NCBI GenBank assembly: GCA_945878705.1
Contig: CAMCUE010000005.1
Span: 1 to 16,608 of the forward strand
From: Ferrithrix thermotolerans DSM 19514
Lineage (GTDB): Bacteria > Actinomycetota > Acidimicrobiia > Acidimicrobiales > Ilumatobacteraceae
Direction of reading: 5' to 3'
Length of the DNA: 16,608 nt
Below, piece after piece: positions 1 to 6,037 of this stretch; position 1 is the first letter of the stretch; every line of letters starts with the position of its first letter. The notes beneath the pieces are model-generated. The model worked only from the letters and a program-made list of their open reading frames with translations, made no database searches and was not told where the DNA came from. Made by a program: the position numbers and the translations under genes.

Positions 1-1
1 A

Positions 2-79
2 CTGTCCTCGCTGAATGTTTCTGTTGCCGCCGCTTTGGCAACCTATGAAATCGGTCGAACAAGAAGCATGACTAAATAA
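2..79 (+). CDS. rlmB: C-terminal end of a TrmH/SpoU-family RNA 2'-O-methyltransferase (partial)
   Basis: Only the last 25 codons and the TAA stop lie in the window; the rest of the gene is upstream. The peptide begins LSSLNVSVAAALATYE, which matches the C-terminal signature of SpoU-class (trefoil-knot) methyltransferases, where S-L-N-V-S-V-A forms part of the SAM-binding knot. The family methylates ribose 2'-OH groups in rRNA or tRNA; the RlmB type modifies G2251 of 23S rRNA. The family call rests on this motif. The RlmB assignment is a guess among SpoU paralogues, because the N-terminal substrate-binding domain is not visible. tRNA-Thr follows 64 nt downstream on the same strand. Confidence 0.7.
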   Translation: MSSLNVSVAAALATYEIGRTRSMTK

Positions 80-99
80 AATCAGTTCACTCAAAAACG

Positions 100-126
100 C
101 TGTCAATCAAATATCTGCCGTACACT
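100..126 (+). promoter_or_regulatory. Possible promoter of tRNA-Thr
   Basis: A -10-like TACACT lies at 121-126 and a weak -35-like CTGTCA at 100-105. The 15-bp spacer is shorter than usual. Transcription would start near 133, about 11 nt before the mature tRNA. The -10 part is better supported than the -35. A GCCGT/ACGGC hairpin (117-121 with 128-132) overlaps the -10. Confidence 0.3.
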
Positions 127-143
127 GACGGCGAAGAAAAATC

Positions 144-215
144 GCCGGGGTAGCTCAGTGGCAGAGCAACCGCCTTGTAAGCGGTAGGTCGTGGGTTCAA
201 TCCCCACCCTCGGCT
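144..215 (+). tRNA. tRNA-Thr (anticodon UGU)
   Basis: The stretch folds as a complete cloverleaf. The acceptor stem GCCGGGG (144-150) pairs with CCTCGGC (208-214) with one G-U pair, and the discriminator base is U215. The D arm carries AGCTCAGTGG. The anticodon stem ACCGC/GCGGT encloses the 7-nt loop CTTGTAA, giving anticodon TGT, which reads ACA threonine codons. The T arm is GTGGG-TTCAATC-CCCAC. The 3' CCA is not encoded, because CAA follows the discriminator, so CCA must be added by nucleotidyltransferase. No other tRNA is seen nearby. Confidence 0.95.
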
Positions 216-330
216 CAAACTAAGTGCTTCAGAATTTTCCCCGCGAGATCCTGCGCGAATAAGGCACGAATCCGCAAGCCAATTTAGGTATAAACCACTC
301 GCCTGACATAATGCGATATCTTAAATAGGT
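216..330. other. Intergenic spacer between tRNA-Thr and the LytR_C-domain gene
   Basis: No gene or convincing terminator hairpin is seen in this 115-bp stretch. It carries -10-like hexamers CATAAT (307-312) and TATCTT (317-322) just before the next gene. Confidence 0.5.
317..322 (+). promoter_or_regulatory. -10 hexamer TATCTT for a leaderless start at 331
   Basis: The TANNNT hexamer ends 8 nt before the ATG at 331, so transcription would begin at or within a base or two of the start codon. CATAAT at 307-312 is an alternative -10 that would give a short leader. There is no good Shine-Dalgarno sequence, only AGG directly before the ATG. Confidence 0.45.
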
Positions 331-978
331 ATGAGTCAAGAGCAATTTCGCCAAGATCGGCAACTTTCTGATCGTCGCTCCTCGGGAAGGCGATCTTCAG
401 GCGGTCCTTCAAACGTAAATTCAACCTTGTCAATAATTATTGCAGTGCTCGCAGTTCTGCTCGGATTTTTCATATTACGAGATATTCGAAGTGGAAGTAA
501 TTCGACTCAAACAGTTGCGTCCCAAGACACGGTTGCTACGACCGAAACATCGTTAGTTGAAGTTCCTGTTGCAACGACAATAGTGATGACTGCTTTTAAA
601 GTACAGATCGCTAATGCGTCAGGTATCGCTGGCAGTGCTGGTCAGCTAACAACTGAATTACAAGGTCGTGGATTTATCGTCCAACCTGCAATGAACAAAA
701 ATGAGATCACGCCTAAACAGACCGTGACCGTTGTTTATTATTTGCTCGGTAGCGAAGCAGCCGCAGCAGCAGTCGCAAAAGAACTTGGTGGAGTTGCAGT
801 TGCCGCGATGCCTGCGCCGATTCCTACTGAAACTGGTGGACTCGGTGAAGCCAGCGTATTAATTGTGCTGGGTACCGATATTGCTGGCATTCCGCTCTTG
901 CCGAGTGCTGCAGCTGTTGCACCCGTTGTGCCCGTTGTGCCAGTTGTGCCAGTTGCACCAACCACTACAACTGGCTAG
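331..978 (+). CDS. Membrane-anchored protein with LytR C-terminal-like domain
   Basis: 215 aa. Residues 1-30 are a basic, Ser/Arg-rich cytoplasmic tail. Residues about 33-50 form one hydrophobic transmembrane helix (SIIIAVLAVLLGFF). A Thr/Val-rich linker follows. Residues about 87-183 resemble the LytR_C (LytR/CpsA/Psr C-terminal) domain: they begin FKVQIANASGIAGSAGQ, continue with a T-x-E-L-Q-G-R-G-F segment and end in a strand like SVLIVLGTD. In this family the domain is extracytoplasmic and often lies beside or within cell-envelope LCP proteins; its function alone is not settled. The protein lacks an LCP catalytic domain, so it is a stand-alone LytR_C protein. The C-terminus is a low-complexity (V-[AV]-P)5 stretch followed by TTTTG, encoded by a 9-bp tandem repeat. 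It is convergent with glycerate kinase (15 bp between stops). The domain is recognised with fair confidence; the role is inference. Confidence 0.8.
   Translation: MSQEQFRQDRQLSDRRSSGRRSSGGPSNVNSTLSIIIAVLAVLLGFFILRDIRSGSNSTQTVASQDTVATTETSLVEVPVATTIVMTAFKVQIANASGIAGSAGQLTTELQGRGFIVQPAMNKNEITPKQTVTVVYYLLGSEAAAAAVAKELGGVAVAAMPAPIPTETGGLGEASVLIVLGTDIAGIPLLPSAAAVAPVVPVVPVVPVAPTTTTG
916..960 (+). repeat. Five 9-bp tandem repeats encoding V-(A/V)-P
   Basis: Five consecutive 9-nt units lie in frame: GTTGCACCC, GTTGTGCCC, GTTGTGCCA, GTTGTGCCA, GTTGCACCA. They encode V-A-P, three V-V-P and V-A-P at the C-terminus of the LytR_C-domain protein. Units 2-4 are nearly identical at DNA level, so slippage could change the copy number without breaking the frame. 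Confidence 0.9.
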
Positions 979-993
979 AAAAAACTTTTTAAG

Positions 994-1983
994 CTATTTA
1001 GCATCACGCAAGAGTTGTAACGCAGCTTGCTCAATGCAATGCAACGGTTGTTGCATTGCGCTTTCTCGGCCAAACAACTCAACAAGGCTTATTGCACTGA
1101 TCCGGTCTCTCACATCAGGATGAACTTCACCGCAAATTGCTGAGAGTCGAATTTTGTTTTCGTTCGCAAGTTCTGACATTGAGCCAACTACTTTTCCAGC
1201 AAAACTTTCGCTATCCATAAATCCCTCTCCAGTGATAATAAAATCGACACCAATTAAAAGTTCATCAAGCAAAACTTCTTCTGCGACAAGATCAAAACCC
1301 GGCACAAGTTTTGCGCCGAGTGCTGCCAGTCCACCTGCAAGACCGCCAGCTGCTCCTGCGCCAGATAAAGCAGCAACATTCACGCCATAAGTTTCTTGAT
1401 ACATCTGCACAAGCCGTTCAAGTCGAGTTGTAAGAAAATTAACTTGCGCCACAGATGCACCTTTTTGCGGGCCGAAAACTTTCGCGGCATCTGTAAACGG
1501 AGTGGTTACATCACATGCAACTACGAAATCAACACTTTTGAGTCGAGCCGGTGTTTGAATAGCACGAACTGCGCCGAGCCCACCATCTGTTGTTGCAGAT
1601 CCACCAAGACACACAATGATTCGCGTTGCACCAAGATCTAATGCGGCATCAATAAGTTCACCGGTTCCTGTTGTTGAAGCTGCGACAGCGTCATTTTTTT
1701 CTCGACCACCAACAATCAACAACCCAGACGCGCAAGCCATCTCAATAATTGCCGTTCCACGATGTAAACGCCACGGTGCATTAACTGGATCACCCAGCGG
1801 ACCAGTAACAAGAGTTGATCTGTTTGCGCCACCGAGAGCCTCAAGAGTTCCTTCTCCGCCGTCGGCAAGTGGGCGCTCAATGCAATCGTGACCGAGTTGC
1901 CAACATGCATGACCAATTGCTGTTGCGACCTGCGCTGCGGTTGCAGTGCCACGAAATTTATCTACAGCCGCAAGTACTTTCAT
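994..1983 (-). CDS. glxK: Glycerate 2-kinase (GlxK/GarK family), compact form
   Basis: 329 aa. It phosphorylates D-glycerate with ATP to 2-phosphoglycerate, feeding glyoxylate- or serine-derived carbon into lower glycolysis. Family motifs are in order: N-terminal VLAAVDKFRGTATA, ADGGEGT near residue 42, IEMACASGL near 80, GGSATTDGG near 128, VACD and FGPQKGA near 156-174, GAGAAGGLAGG near 208 and ITGEGFMDSESFAGK near 250. Classical members are about 375-380 aa. Here the stretch between GGSATTDGG and VACD is about 25 residues shorter than I recall for GarK, which explains most of the difference. The ATG at 1983 is supported by TAAAGT 6 nt upstream. It is divergent from the LysM gene and convergent with the LytR_C gene. 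The family is clear; substrate stereochemistry and product are taken from the family. Confidence 0.9.
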   Translation of the reverse strand: MKVLAAVDKFRGTATAAQVATAIGHACWQLGHDCIERPLADGGEGTLEALGGANRSTLVTGPLGDPVNAPWRLHRGTAIIEMACASGLLIVGGREKNDAVAASTTGTGELIDAALDLGATRIIVCLGGSATTDGGLGAVRAIQTPARLKSVDFVVACDVTTPFTDAAKVFGPQKGASVAQVNFLTTRLERLVQMYQETYGVNVAALSGAGAAGGLAGGLAALGAKLVPGFDLVAEEVLLDELLIGVDFIITGEGFMDSESFAGKVVGSMSELANENKIRLSAICGEVHPDVRDRISAISLVELFGRESAMQQPLHCIEQAALQLLRDAK

Positions 1984-1989
1984 GCGTTC

Positions 1990-1995
1990 ACTTTA
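1990..1995 (-). promoter_or_regulatory. -10 hexamer TAAAGT for a leaderless glxK start
   Basis: On the minus strand TAAAGT is followed by exactly 6 nt (GAACGC) and then the ATG at 1983. This is the spacing that places +1 on the A of the start codon. No clear -35 and no Shine-Dalgarno sequence is seen. Confidence 0.55.
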
Positions 1996-2024
1996 GATGA
2001 GATGGCGATCGCAAGATAACTGTT

Positions 2025-2041
2025 TTACGCGCCTAGCCTTA
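2025..2041 (+). repeat. 17-bp promoter element, copy 1 (upstream of the LysM gene)
   Basis: TTACGCGCCTAGCCTTA occurs here on the plus strand and, base for base, on the minus strand at 4375-4391 upstream of meaA. Both copies end 6-7 nt before a start codon and include the same -10-like TAGCCT. The 17-nt identity goes beyond what a shared -10 needs, so a common regulator or promoter subclass is possible. Confidence 0.85.
2034..2039 (+). promoter_or_regulatory. -10 hexamer TAGCCT for a leaderless LysM-protein start at 2048
   Basis: TAGCCT ends 8 nt before the ATG at 2048. This favours that start over the in-frame ATG at 1997, which would add an implausible N-terminus ahead of the signal peptide. 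Confidence 0.5.
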
Positions 2042-2047
2042 ACAACC

Positions 2048-2401
2048 ATGTTTATTAAAGGGCAACTGCAGATTTCATTGCTTACTATCGCACTTACAAG
2101 CGGCGTGTTGTCGCTCGTGTTTGCACAACAAGGTGATGCTCCACCGACAACTACAACTATCTTTGCGACCACCACGGCAGTACCCGTAACGACAACGATC
2201 TATACAAAGCCACTTAAATATATTGTGCAAGCTGGTGACACGCTTTATGGCATTGCCTCTAGTTACTTGCTCGACATGAAAGCACTGATGGAGTTAAATG
2301 GGATTACAAACTCTGATCATGTTGAGTCAGGTGATGTTCTCATCTTTCCACCAGCAAATGGGTTCGTACCTGTAGGACCTTCTACAACGATGAAGCCCTG
2401 A
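2048..2401 (+). CDS. Small secreted LysM-domain protein
   Basis: 117 aa from the ATG at 2048. Residues 1-27 are a signal peptide: MFIKGQ, a hydrophobic core LLTIALTSGVLSLVF, then an A-Q-Q cleavage region. A Thr-rich linker (PPTTTT, ATTT, PVTTT) follows at about 31-53. A single LysM domain occupies about 57-101, starting YIVQAGDTLYGIASSY, with the central LMELNGI and ending GDVLIFPP. LysM domains bind the GlcNAc-containing backbone of peptidoglycan. There is no catalytic domain, so the protein is probably a wall-binding or cell-surface adaptor. An in-frame ATG at 1997 would extend it by 17 residues, but the signal peptide and promoter spacing favour 2048. It ends in TGA one base before the convergent meaA stop. 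Confidence 0.85.
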   Translation: MFIKGQLQISLLTIALTSGVLSLVFAQQGDAPPTTTTIFATTTAVPVTTTIYTKPLKYIVQAGDTLYGIASSYLLDMKALMELNGITNSDHVESGDVLIFPPANGFVPVGPSTTMKP

Positions 2402-2402
2402 A

Positions 2403-4367
2403 TTATTTCTGGCGACGCCTGACAGCGATCTCGGCGATGTCTCGCATGATTCGTGCGATGTCAAAATCTTTTGGGGTGTAAACCGCTACGACACCTAGAT
2501 CAGTCAATTTTTGGCGATCGTCCTCTGGGATGATTCCACCGACAACTACTGGCGAAGTTACGCCTACTTTTTTTAACTGAGAAATTACTTCGGGCACAAG
2601 CGCTAGATGCGACCCTGAAAGAATTGAAAGTCCGATCACATCAGGGTCTTCGTCGCGTGCTGAAGCCGCAATTTGTTCTGGCGTTAGTCGAATTCCGCTG
2701 TAAACAACTTCCATTCCAGAATCGCGCGCAGCAACTGCTATCTGCTCTGCGCCACTTGAGTGACCGTCTAGTCCAGGCTTTGCTACCAACAGTCTCGGCG
2801 GGCCACCAACAATTGTTTTTACAAAATCGGAAACATCATTTAATAGGTGGCCATGTCTGCCGGAAATACCACCGACTCCAGTTGGTGCTCGGTATTCACC
2901 GAAAATATCGCGCAAAGCCTGCGACCACTCACCGGTTGTTCCGCCGACTTGGGCAAGTTGAATCGACGGCGGCATCAAATTTGAACCGTCTCTCGCCGCG
3001 GATTGTAAAGATTTGAGCGCAGAGTCGACCGCGTTTTGATCGCGTGTTTTGCGCCACTGTTGCAGTGCGCTAACCATTTGATTTTCGACTTTTGGATCAA
3101 CTTTGAGAATGTTGTCTGCACCGCTTAATGGCGATGGTGCCGACTGGGTGAATGTATTTACACCAATAACTTTTTGATCACCTTTTTCAATTCTGCTCGT
3201 GCGACTCGACATTGAACTGACTAGCTTGCTTTTAAGCACATCAACCGCTTCAAAGGCACCGCCGCTTGCCAGAATCTCACCAAGTTCACCCCATGCTGCT
3301 TCGACTAACTGAGCAGTGCGTGACTCGATGACTACTGACCCGTCAAAAATATCTTCGTATTCAAGCAGATCAGTTTCAAAGGCTAAGACCTGTTGCATTC
3401 TTAACGACCACTGCTGATCCCACGGTCGCGGCAAGCCCAGAGCTTCGTTCCATGCTGGTAACTGCACACTTCTAGCCCGAGCATTTTTTGAGAGTGTCAC
3501 CGCCAACATTTCAAGCACAATCCTTTGCACATTATTTTCTGGCTGTGCTTCAGTTAGGCCCAGTGAATTTACTTGAACTCCATATCTAAATCGAAGTGCG
3601 CGGTCATCAGTGATTCCGTATCGCTCACGACCGATTCTCTCCCAAAGATCAACAAAGGCACGCATCTTGCAAACTTCCTCGATGAATCGAATACCTGCAT
3701 TGACGAAAAACGAAATCGAAGAAAACACTTGCGGAAACTGCGAATCACTAACCTGCCCACTCGCTTTTACTGCATCCAAAATATCAATCGCGTTAGCAAG
3801 TGAAAATGCAATCTCTTGCACCGGTGTCGCGCCGACCTCCTGCAAGTGATATGAACAAATATTGATTGGGTTCCATTTAGGGGCGTGAACCGCGCACCAA
3901 GCAATCATGTCGACGATTATTCGCCTGGACTGTTGAGGAGGAAAAATAAAAGTGCCACGCGATAAATATTCTTTGAGAATGTCGTTCTGGGTTGTGCCCC
4001 GTAAATCTTTTGTCTCAACACTTTGTTCGTGAGCGTTAGCAACATACAGTGCCAGCAACCATGCTGCCGTTGCGTTAATCGTCATCGAAGTATTCATCTC
4101 ACCTGGTGGAATACCGGCGAGCAATGTTCGCATGTCGCCAAGGTGTGTGACTGGCACTCCAACTTTGCCAACTTCGCCTCGGGCAAGAATGTGATCGGGG
4201 TCGTAACCCGTCTGCGTTGGTAAATCAAAGGCGATTGATAATCCTGTTTGGCCTTGTGCGAGATTCGTTCGATACAACTCGTTAGAAGCAGCAGCGCTCG
4301 AGTGCCCCGAGTAGGTGCGCATTACCCACGGTTCATCGCGCTTCGCAGTTTTGATTGGATCGTTCAC
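2403..4367 (-). CDS. meaA: Ethylmalonyl-CoA mutase (MeaA/Ecm-type, B12-dependent)
   Basis: 654 aa from a GTG start. It is an adenosylcobalamin-dependent acyl-CoA mutase with both domains in one chain. The N-terminal TIM-barrel (about 1-500) begins with PWVMRTYSGHS and contains GLSIAFDLPTQTGYD, MNTSMTINATAAW, CSYHLQEVGATPVQE, RYGVQVNSLGLTE and LPAWNEALGLPRPWDQQWS. The C-terminal B12 domain (about 520-645) has the base-off motif D534-G-H536-S-S-G539, then LSILSGSH and VVGGIIP. From memory, the barrel is closer to MeaA of Rhodobacter and Streptomyces than to methylmalonyl-CoA mutase; MCM has T-H-R-G-Y-D where this has T-Q-T-G-Y-D. MeaA converts (2R)-ethylmalonyl-CoA to (2S)-methylsuccinyl-CoA in the ethylmalonyl-CoA pathway. 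It is the third gene of a minus-strand group, 24 nt after aat, with its own promoter-like element. Ecm is the best call; another mutase subtype is possible. Confidence 0.88.
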   Translation of the reverse strand: MNDPIKTAKRDEPWVMRTYSGHSSAAASNELYRTNLAQGQTGLSIAFDLPTQTGYDPDHILARGEVGKVGVPVTHLGDMRTLLAGIPPGEMNTSMTINATAAWLLALYVANAHEQSVETKDLRGTTQNDILKEYLSRGTFIFPPQQSRRIIVDMIAWCAVHAPKWNPINICSYHLQEVGATPVQEIAFSLANAIDILDAVKASGQVSDSQFPQVFSSISFFVNAGIRFIEEVCKMRAFVDLWERIGRERYGITDDRALRFRYGVQVNSLGLTEAQPENNVQRIVLEMLAVTLSKNARARSVQLPAWNEALGLPRPWDQQWSLRMQQVLAFETDLLEYEDIFDGSVVIESRTAQLVEAAWGELGEILASGGAFEAVDVLKSKLVSSMSSRTSRIEKGDQKVIGVNTFTQSAPSPLSGADNILKVDPKVENQMVSALQQWRKTRDQNAVDSALKSLQSAARDGSNLMPPSIQLAQVGGTTGEWSQALRDIFGEYRAPTGVGGISGRHGHLLNDVSDFVKTIVGGPPRLLVAKPGLDGHSSGAEQIAVAARDSGMEVVYSGIRLTPEQIAASARDEDPDVIGLSILSGSHLALVPEVISQLKKVGVTSPVVVGGIIPEDDRQKLTDLGVVAVYTPKDFDIARIMRDIAEIAVRRRQK

Positions 4368-4374
4368 CAGTAGA

Positions 4375-4391
4375 TAAGGCTAGGCGCGTAA
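4375..4391 (-). repeat. 17-bp promoter element, copy 2 (upstream of meaA)
   Basis: Read on the minus strand this is the same 17 bases as at 2025-2041. It lies in the 24-nt gap between the aat stop (4392-4394) and the meaA GTG. The copies are in opposite orientation, about 2.3 kb apart, and flank the meaA-LysM convergent pair. Confidence 0.85.
4377..4382 (-). promoter_or_regulatory. -10 hexamer TAGCCT for meaA
   Basis: On the minus strand TAGCCT ends 9 nt before the GTG at 4367, consistent with a leaderless or nearly leaderless transcript. It would let meaA be expressed independently of the upstream aat and hydroxybutyryl-CoA dehydrogenase genes. Confidence 0.45.
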
Positions 4392-5069
4392 CTATTGCGA
4401 TACGGCGACGGCGAGTTGCTGTAAATACTGCTCTCTTTGAACGGCTACCGCACCCAGACTTTGCAGGTGTGGCGTCATCCACTGCACATCCAACATCTTC
4501 ATTTCGGATTGTTTCATCTTTGCAACAAGAGCCATCAACGCAACTTTTGATGCGTCACGCAATAAATGAAACATTGATTCACCGGCAAAAAGTCCATCGA
4601 GGCGAACACCGTAAAGTCCACCAGCGAGTAAACCGCTTTCATCAAAAACTTCAAAGCTATGGGCATAACCAAGTTCGTGAAGCTTGACATATGCCTCAAT
4701 GAATTCAGTTGTGATCCAACCATGATCACGATTTGGGGAAGCGCAACCACGCATAACCATTTCAAAACAAGTATCGACTCGCACTTCAAATTTACGCGCG
4801 CTTCGACGCATCGACCGAGTGACGATTAGTTGATCAAGCGGAATCACCGCCCGTTGTTGCGGTGACCACCAGATCAAATCAGTCGCTTGTTGATCATCAA
4901 ATTCATCGCCGGAAACCATTGGAAAAACTCCGTGACGATATGCGTGGATCAAAGTCTCTGGGCTTAAATCTGCGCCACGACCAACAACATCGTTTCTTGG
5001 CCAATTCTTTGAAGGTGGAAACTCCCACACCGACTCTCCAAGCGGGCTCGGTGTTGAATCCCAATTCAT
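4392..5069 (-). CDS. aat: Leucyl/phenylalanyl-tRNA--protein transferase
   Basis: 225 aa, a normal length for the family. It transfers Leu or Phe from aminoacyl-tRNA to N-terminal Arg or Lys of proteins, creating N-degrons read by ClpS/ClpAP. Characteristic segments are FPP near residue 17, GRGADLSPETLIHAYRHGVFPM at about 30-51, WWSPQQRAVIPL near 67-78, WITTEFIEAYVKLHELGYAHS near 118-138, GGLYGVRLDGLFAGESMFH near 149-167 and a C-terminal WMTPHLQSLGA. The ATG at 5069 lies 18 nt after the hydroxybutyryl-CoA dehydrogenase stop, so co-transcription is likely. A TAAAAT hexamer on the minus strand (5090-5085) could also give a short-leader transcript. This is one of the few genes here without the 6-9 nt leaderless spacing. 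The product is cytoplasmic; the metabolic neighbours do not suggest a specialised role. Confidence 0.95.
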   Translation of the reverse strand: MNWDSTPSPLGESVWEFPPSKNWPRNDVVGRGADLSPETLIHAYRHGVFPMVSGDEFDDQQATDLIWWSPQQRAVIPLDQLIVTRSMRRSARKFEVRVDTCFEMVMRGCASPNRDHGWITTEFIEAYVKLHELGYAHSFEVFDESGLLAGGLYGVRLDGLFAGESMFHLLRDASKVALMALVAKMKQSEMKMLDVQWMTPHLQSLGAVAVQREQYLQQLAVAVSQ

Positions 5070-5087
5070 CAGTTACCGATTCATATT

Positions 5088-5948
5088 TTAGTAACTATAG
5101 AAACCTTGCTTTGATTTTCGACCAAACTTGCCTTGCTCGACAAGTTTCTTGAGCATCGGTCGCGGTTCAAGATTGGCAGTTTTGAACTCGGTGTGAAGTG
5201 CATTGAGGATCGCCACTGAAGTATCTAGACCGACAAGATCTAGCAGTGCGAATGGTCCCATCGGAAAATTGCAGCCACCCTTCATTGCTGTATCTATGTC
5301 TTCCATGCTTGCAGTGCCTGCTTCAAACATTGCAATCGCATTGTTTAAATATGGAAACAGCAACGCGTTAACAATAAATCCTGCACGGTCAACGACTTGA
5401 ACTGCGTCTTTGGCGCAGGCCTTTACAAACTCATTAGCAAACGCAATGGTTTCGTCACTCGCTGTTATCGGCCGGACAACTTCAATAAGCGGCATCAACA
5501 CTGCTGGATTAAAAAAATGAATTCCGCAAACTTTGTCAGGACGATTTGTTGATTTTGCCATTTCAATTACTGGCAAGGTACTGGTGTTGGTTGAGAGAAC
5601 ACATGAAGGCTTGGTGATCTTGTCGAGCTGCGTGAATAGTTCTTTTTTTGTCGCGAGATCTTCTACAGCAGACTCGATGATCAAATCGCAGTTCGCCAAA
5701 TCTTCCAGTTTTCCGGTGACACAAACATGAGCCATGGCTGCGTCTAGTTGGTCTTGGGTGATCTTTGCTTTTGCGACTTGCTTTTTCAGACTTGCTTCAA
5801 TCGCTGCTTTCGTCGCATCAGCAGTTTCTTGCGTGCGCGAGCGAATAACTACATCAATACCTGACTTAGCGATAACTTCGGTAATACCTGAGCCCATGAT
5901 TCCAGAGCCAATTACGCCGACGAGTTTGAGTTGAGATGCTGAATTCAT
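5088..5948 (-). CDS. 3-hydroxybutyryl-CoA dehydrogenase
   Basis: 286 aa from the ATG at 5948, the usual length for the short Hbd/PaaH/FadB2 type. It interconverts (S)-3-hydroxybutyryl-CoA and acetoacetyl-CoA with NAD(P). The N-terminal Rossmann fold starts GVIGSGIMGSG (GxGxxG at 14-19). The catalytic-histidine segment is IHFFNPAVLMPLIEVV (His144). The C-terminal helical domain contains GFIVNALLFPYLNNAI, GCNFPMGPFALLDLVGLD and the end motif GKFGRKSKQGFYSY. A TTG at 5996 could extend the frame by 16 residues. I chose 5948 because the Rossmann strand then begins near residue 9 as usual and a well-formed promoter sits directly upstream. It is first in a minus-strand group with aat and meaA. Together with meaA it may serve the ethylmalonyl-CoA pathway, or beta-oxidation or PHB metabolism; this is inference. 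Confidence 0.93.
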   Translation of the reverse strand: MNSASQLKLVGVIGSGIMGSGITEVIAKSGIDVVIRSRTQETADATKAAIEASLKKQVAKAKITQDQLDAAMAHVCVTGKLEDLANCDLIIESAVEDLATKKELFTQLDKITKPSCVLSTNTSTLPVIEMAKSTNRPDKVCGIHFFNPAVLMPLIEVVRPITASDETIAFANEFVKACAKDAVQVVDRAGFIVNALLFPYLNNAIAMFEAGTASMEDIDTAMKGGCNFPMGPFALLDLVGLDTSVAILNALHTEFKTANLEPRPMLKKLVEQGKFGRKSKQGFYSY

Positions 5949-5955
5949 CTGTGCG

Positions 5956-5984
5956 ACTGTACTTGCGGAAATATGATTTGCCAA
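5956..5984 (-). promoter_or_regulatory. Promoter of the 3-hydroxybutyryl-CoA dehydrogenase gene
   Basis: On the minus strand a -35 TTGGCA (5984-5979, five of six matches to TTGACA) and a -10 TACAGT (5961-5956) are separated by 17 bp. The -10 ends 7 nt before the ATG at 5948, so the transcript would be leaderless. This is the best-formed two-part promoter in the window and decides the start choice. Confidence 0.65.
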
Positions 5985-6024
5985 TCCGTAAAGCAATTAT
6001 CACCTGTAATTAACTTTCAACCGA

Positions 6025-6030
6025 TACTCT
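6025..6030 (+). promoter_or_regulatory. -10 hexamer TACTCT for a leaderless start at 6038
   Basis: TACTCT is followed by 7 nt and then the GTG at 6038. No Shine-Dalgarno sequence precedes the start. GATACT two bases upstream is an overlapping alternative. Confidence 0.45.
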
Positions 6031-6037
6031 GTCGTGC

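Noticed and set aside
117..146. Hairpin GCCGT/ACGGC (117-121 with 128-132) upstream of tRNA-Thr, considered as a terminator of the methyltransferase gene
   Set aside because: The stem is only 5 bp, has no T-run after it, and overlaps the likely -10 of the tRNA.
976..996. A-run followed by T-run between the convergent LytR_C and glycerate kinase genes, considered as a bidirectional terminator
   Set aside because: There is no GC-rich stem; it is only an A/T tract of a few bases each way.
2003..2011. GCGATCGC octamer resembling the cyanobacterial HIP1 element
   Set aside because: It is a single copy in a short intergenic region of a non-cyanobacterial genome, so most likely chance.
1997..2047. 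Upstream in-frame ATG that would extend the LysM protein by 17 residues
   Set aside because: The added residues would precede a good signal peptide, and the presumed -10 TAGCCT lies inside the extension and fits a start at 2048.
2399..2422. Possible UGA read-through (selenocysteine) at the TGA stops of the LysM gene and of the deacetylase gene (7773-7775), considered because selA/selB are present
   Set aside because: Past the TGA the frames stop again after 6 and 3 codons respectively, with no conserved extension or SECIS-like hairpin evident.
2624..3016. 130-aa open frame antisense to the meaA B12 domain
   Set aside because: It lies wholly within a strongly conserved gene on the other strand, and its composition (rich in R, Q, L, H) is typical of antisense translation.
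5949..5996. TTG-initiated N-terminal extension of 3-hydroxybutyryl-CoA dehydrogenase
   Set aside because: The extension spans the -35/-10 promoter, and family proteins begin close to the Rossmann strand, which fits the ATG at 5948.
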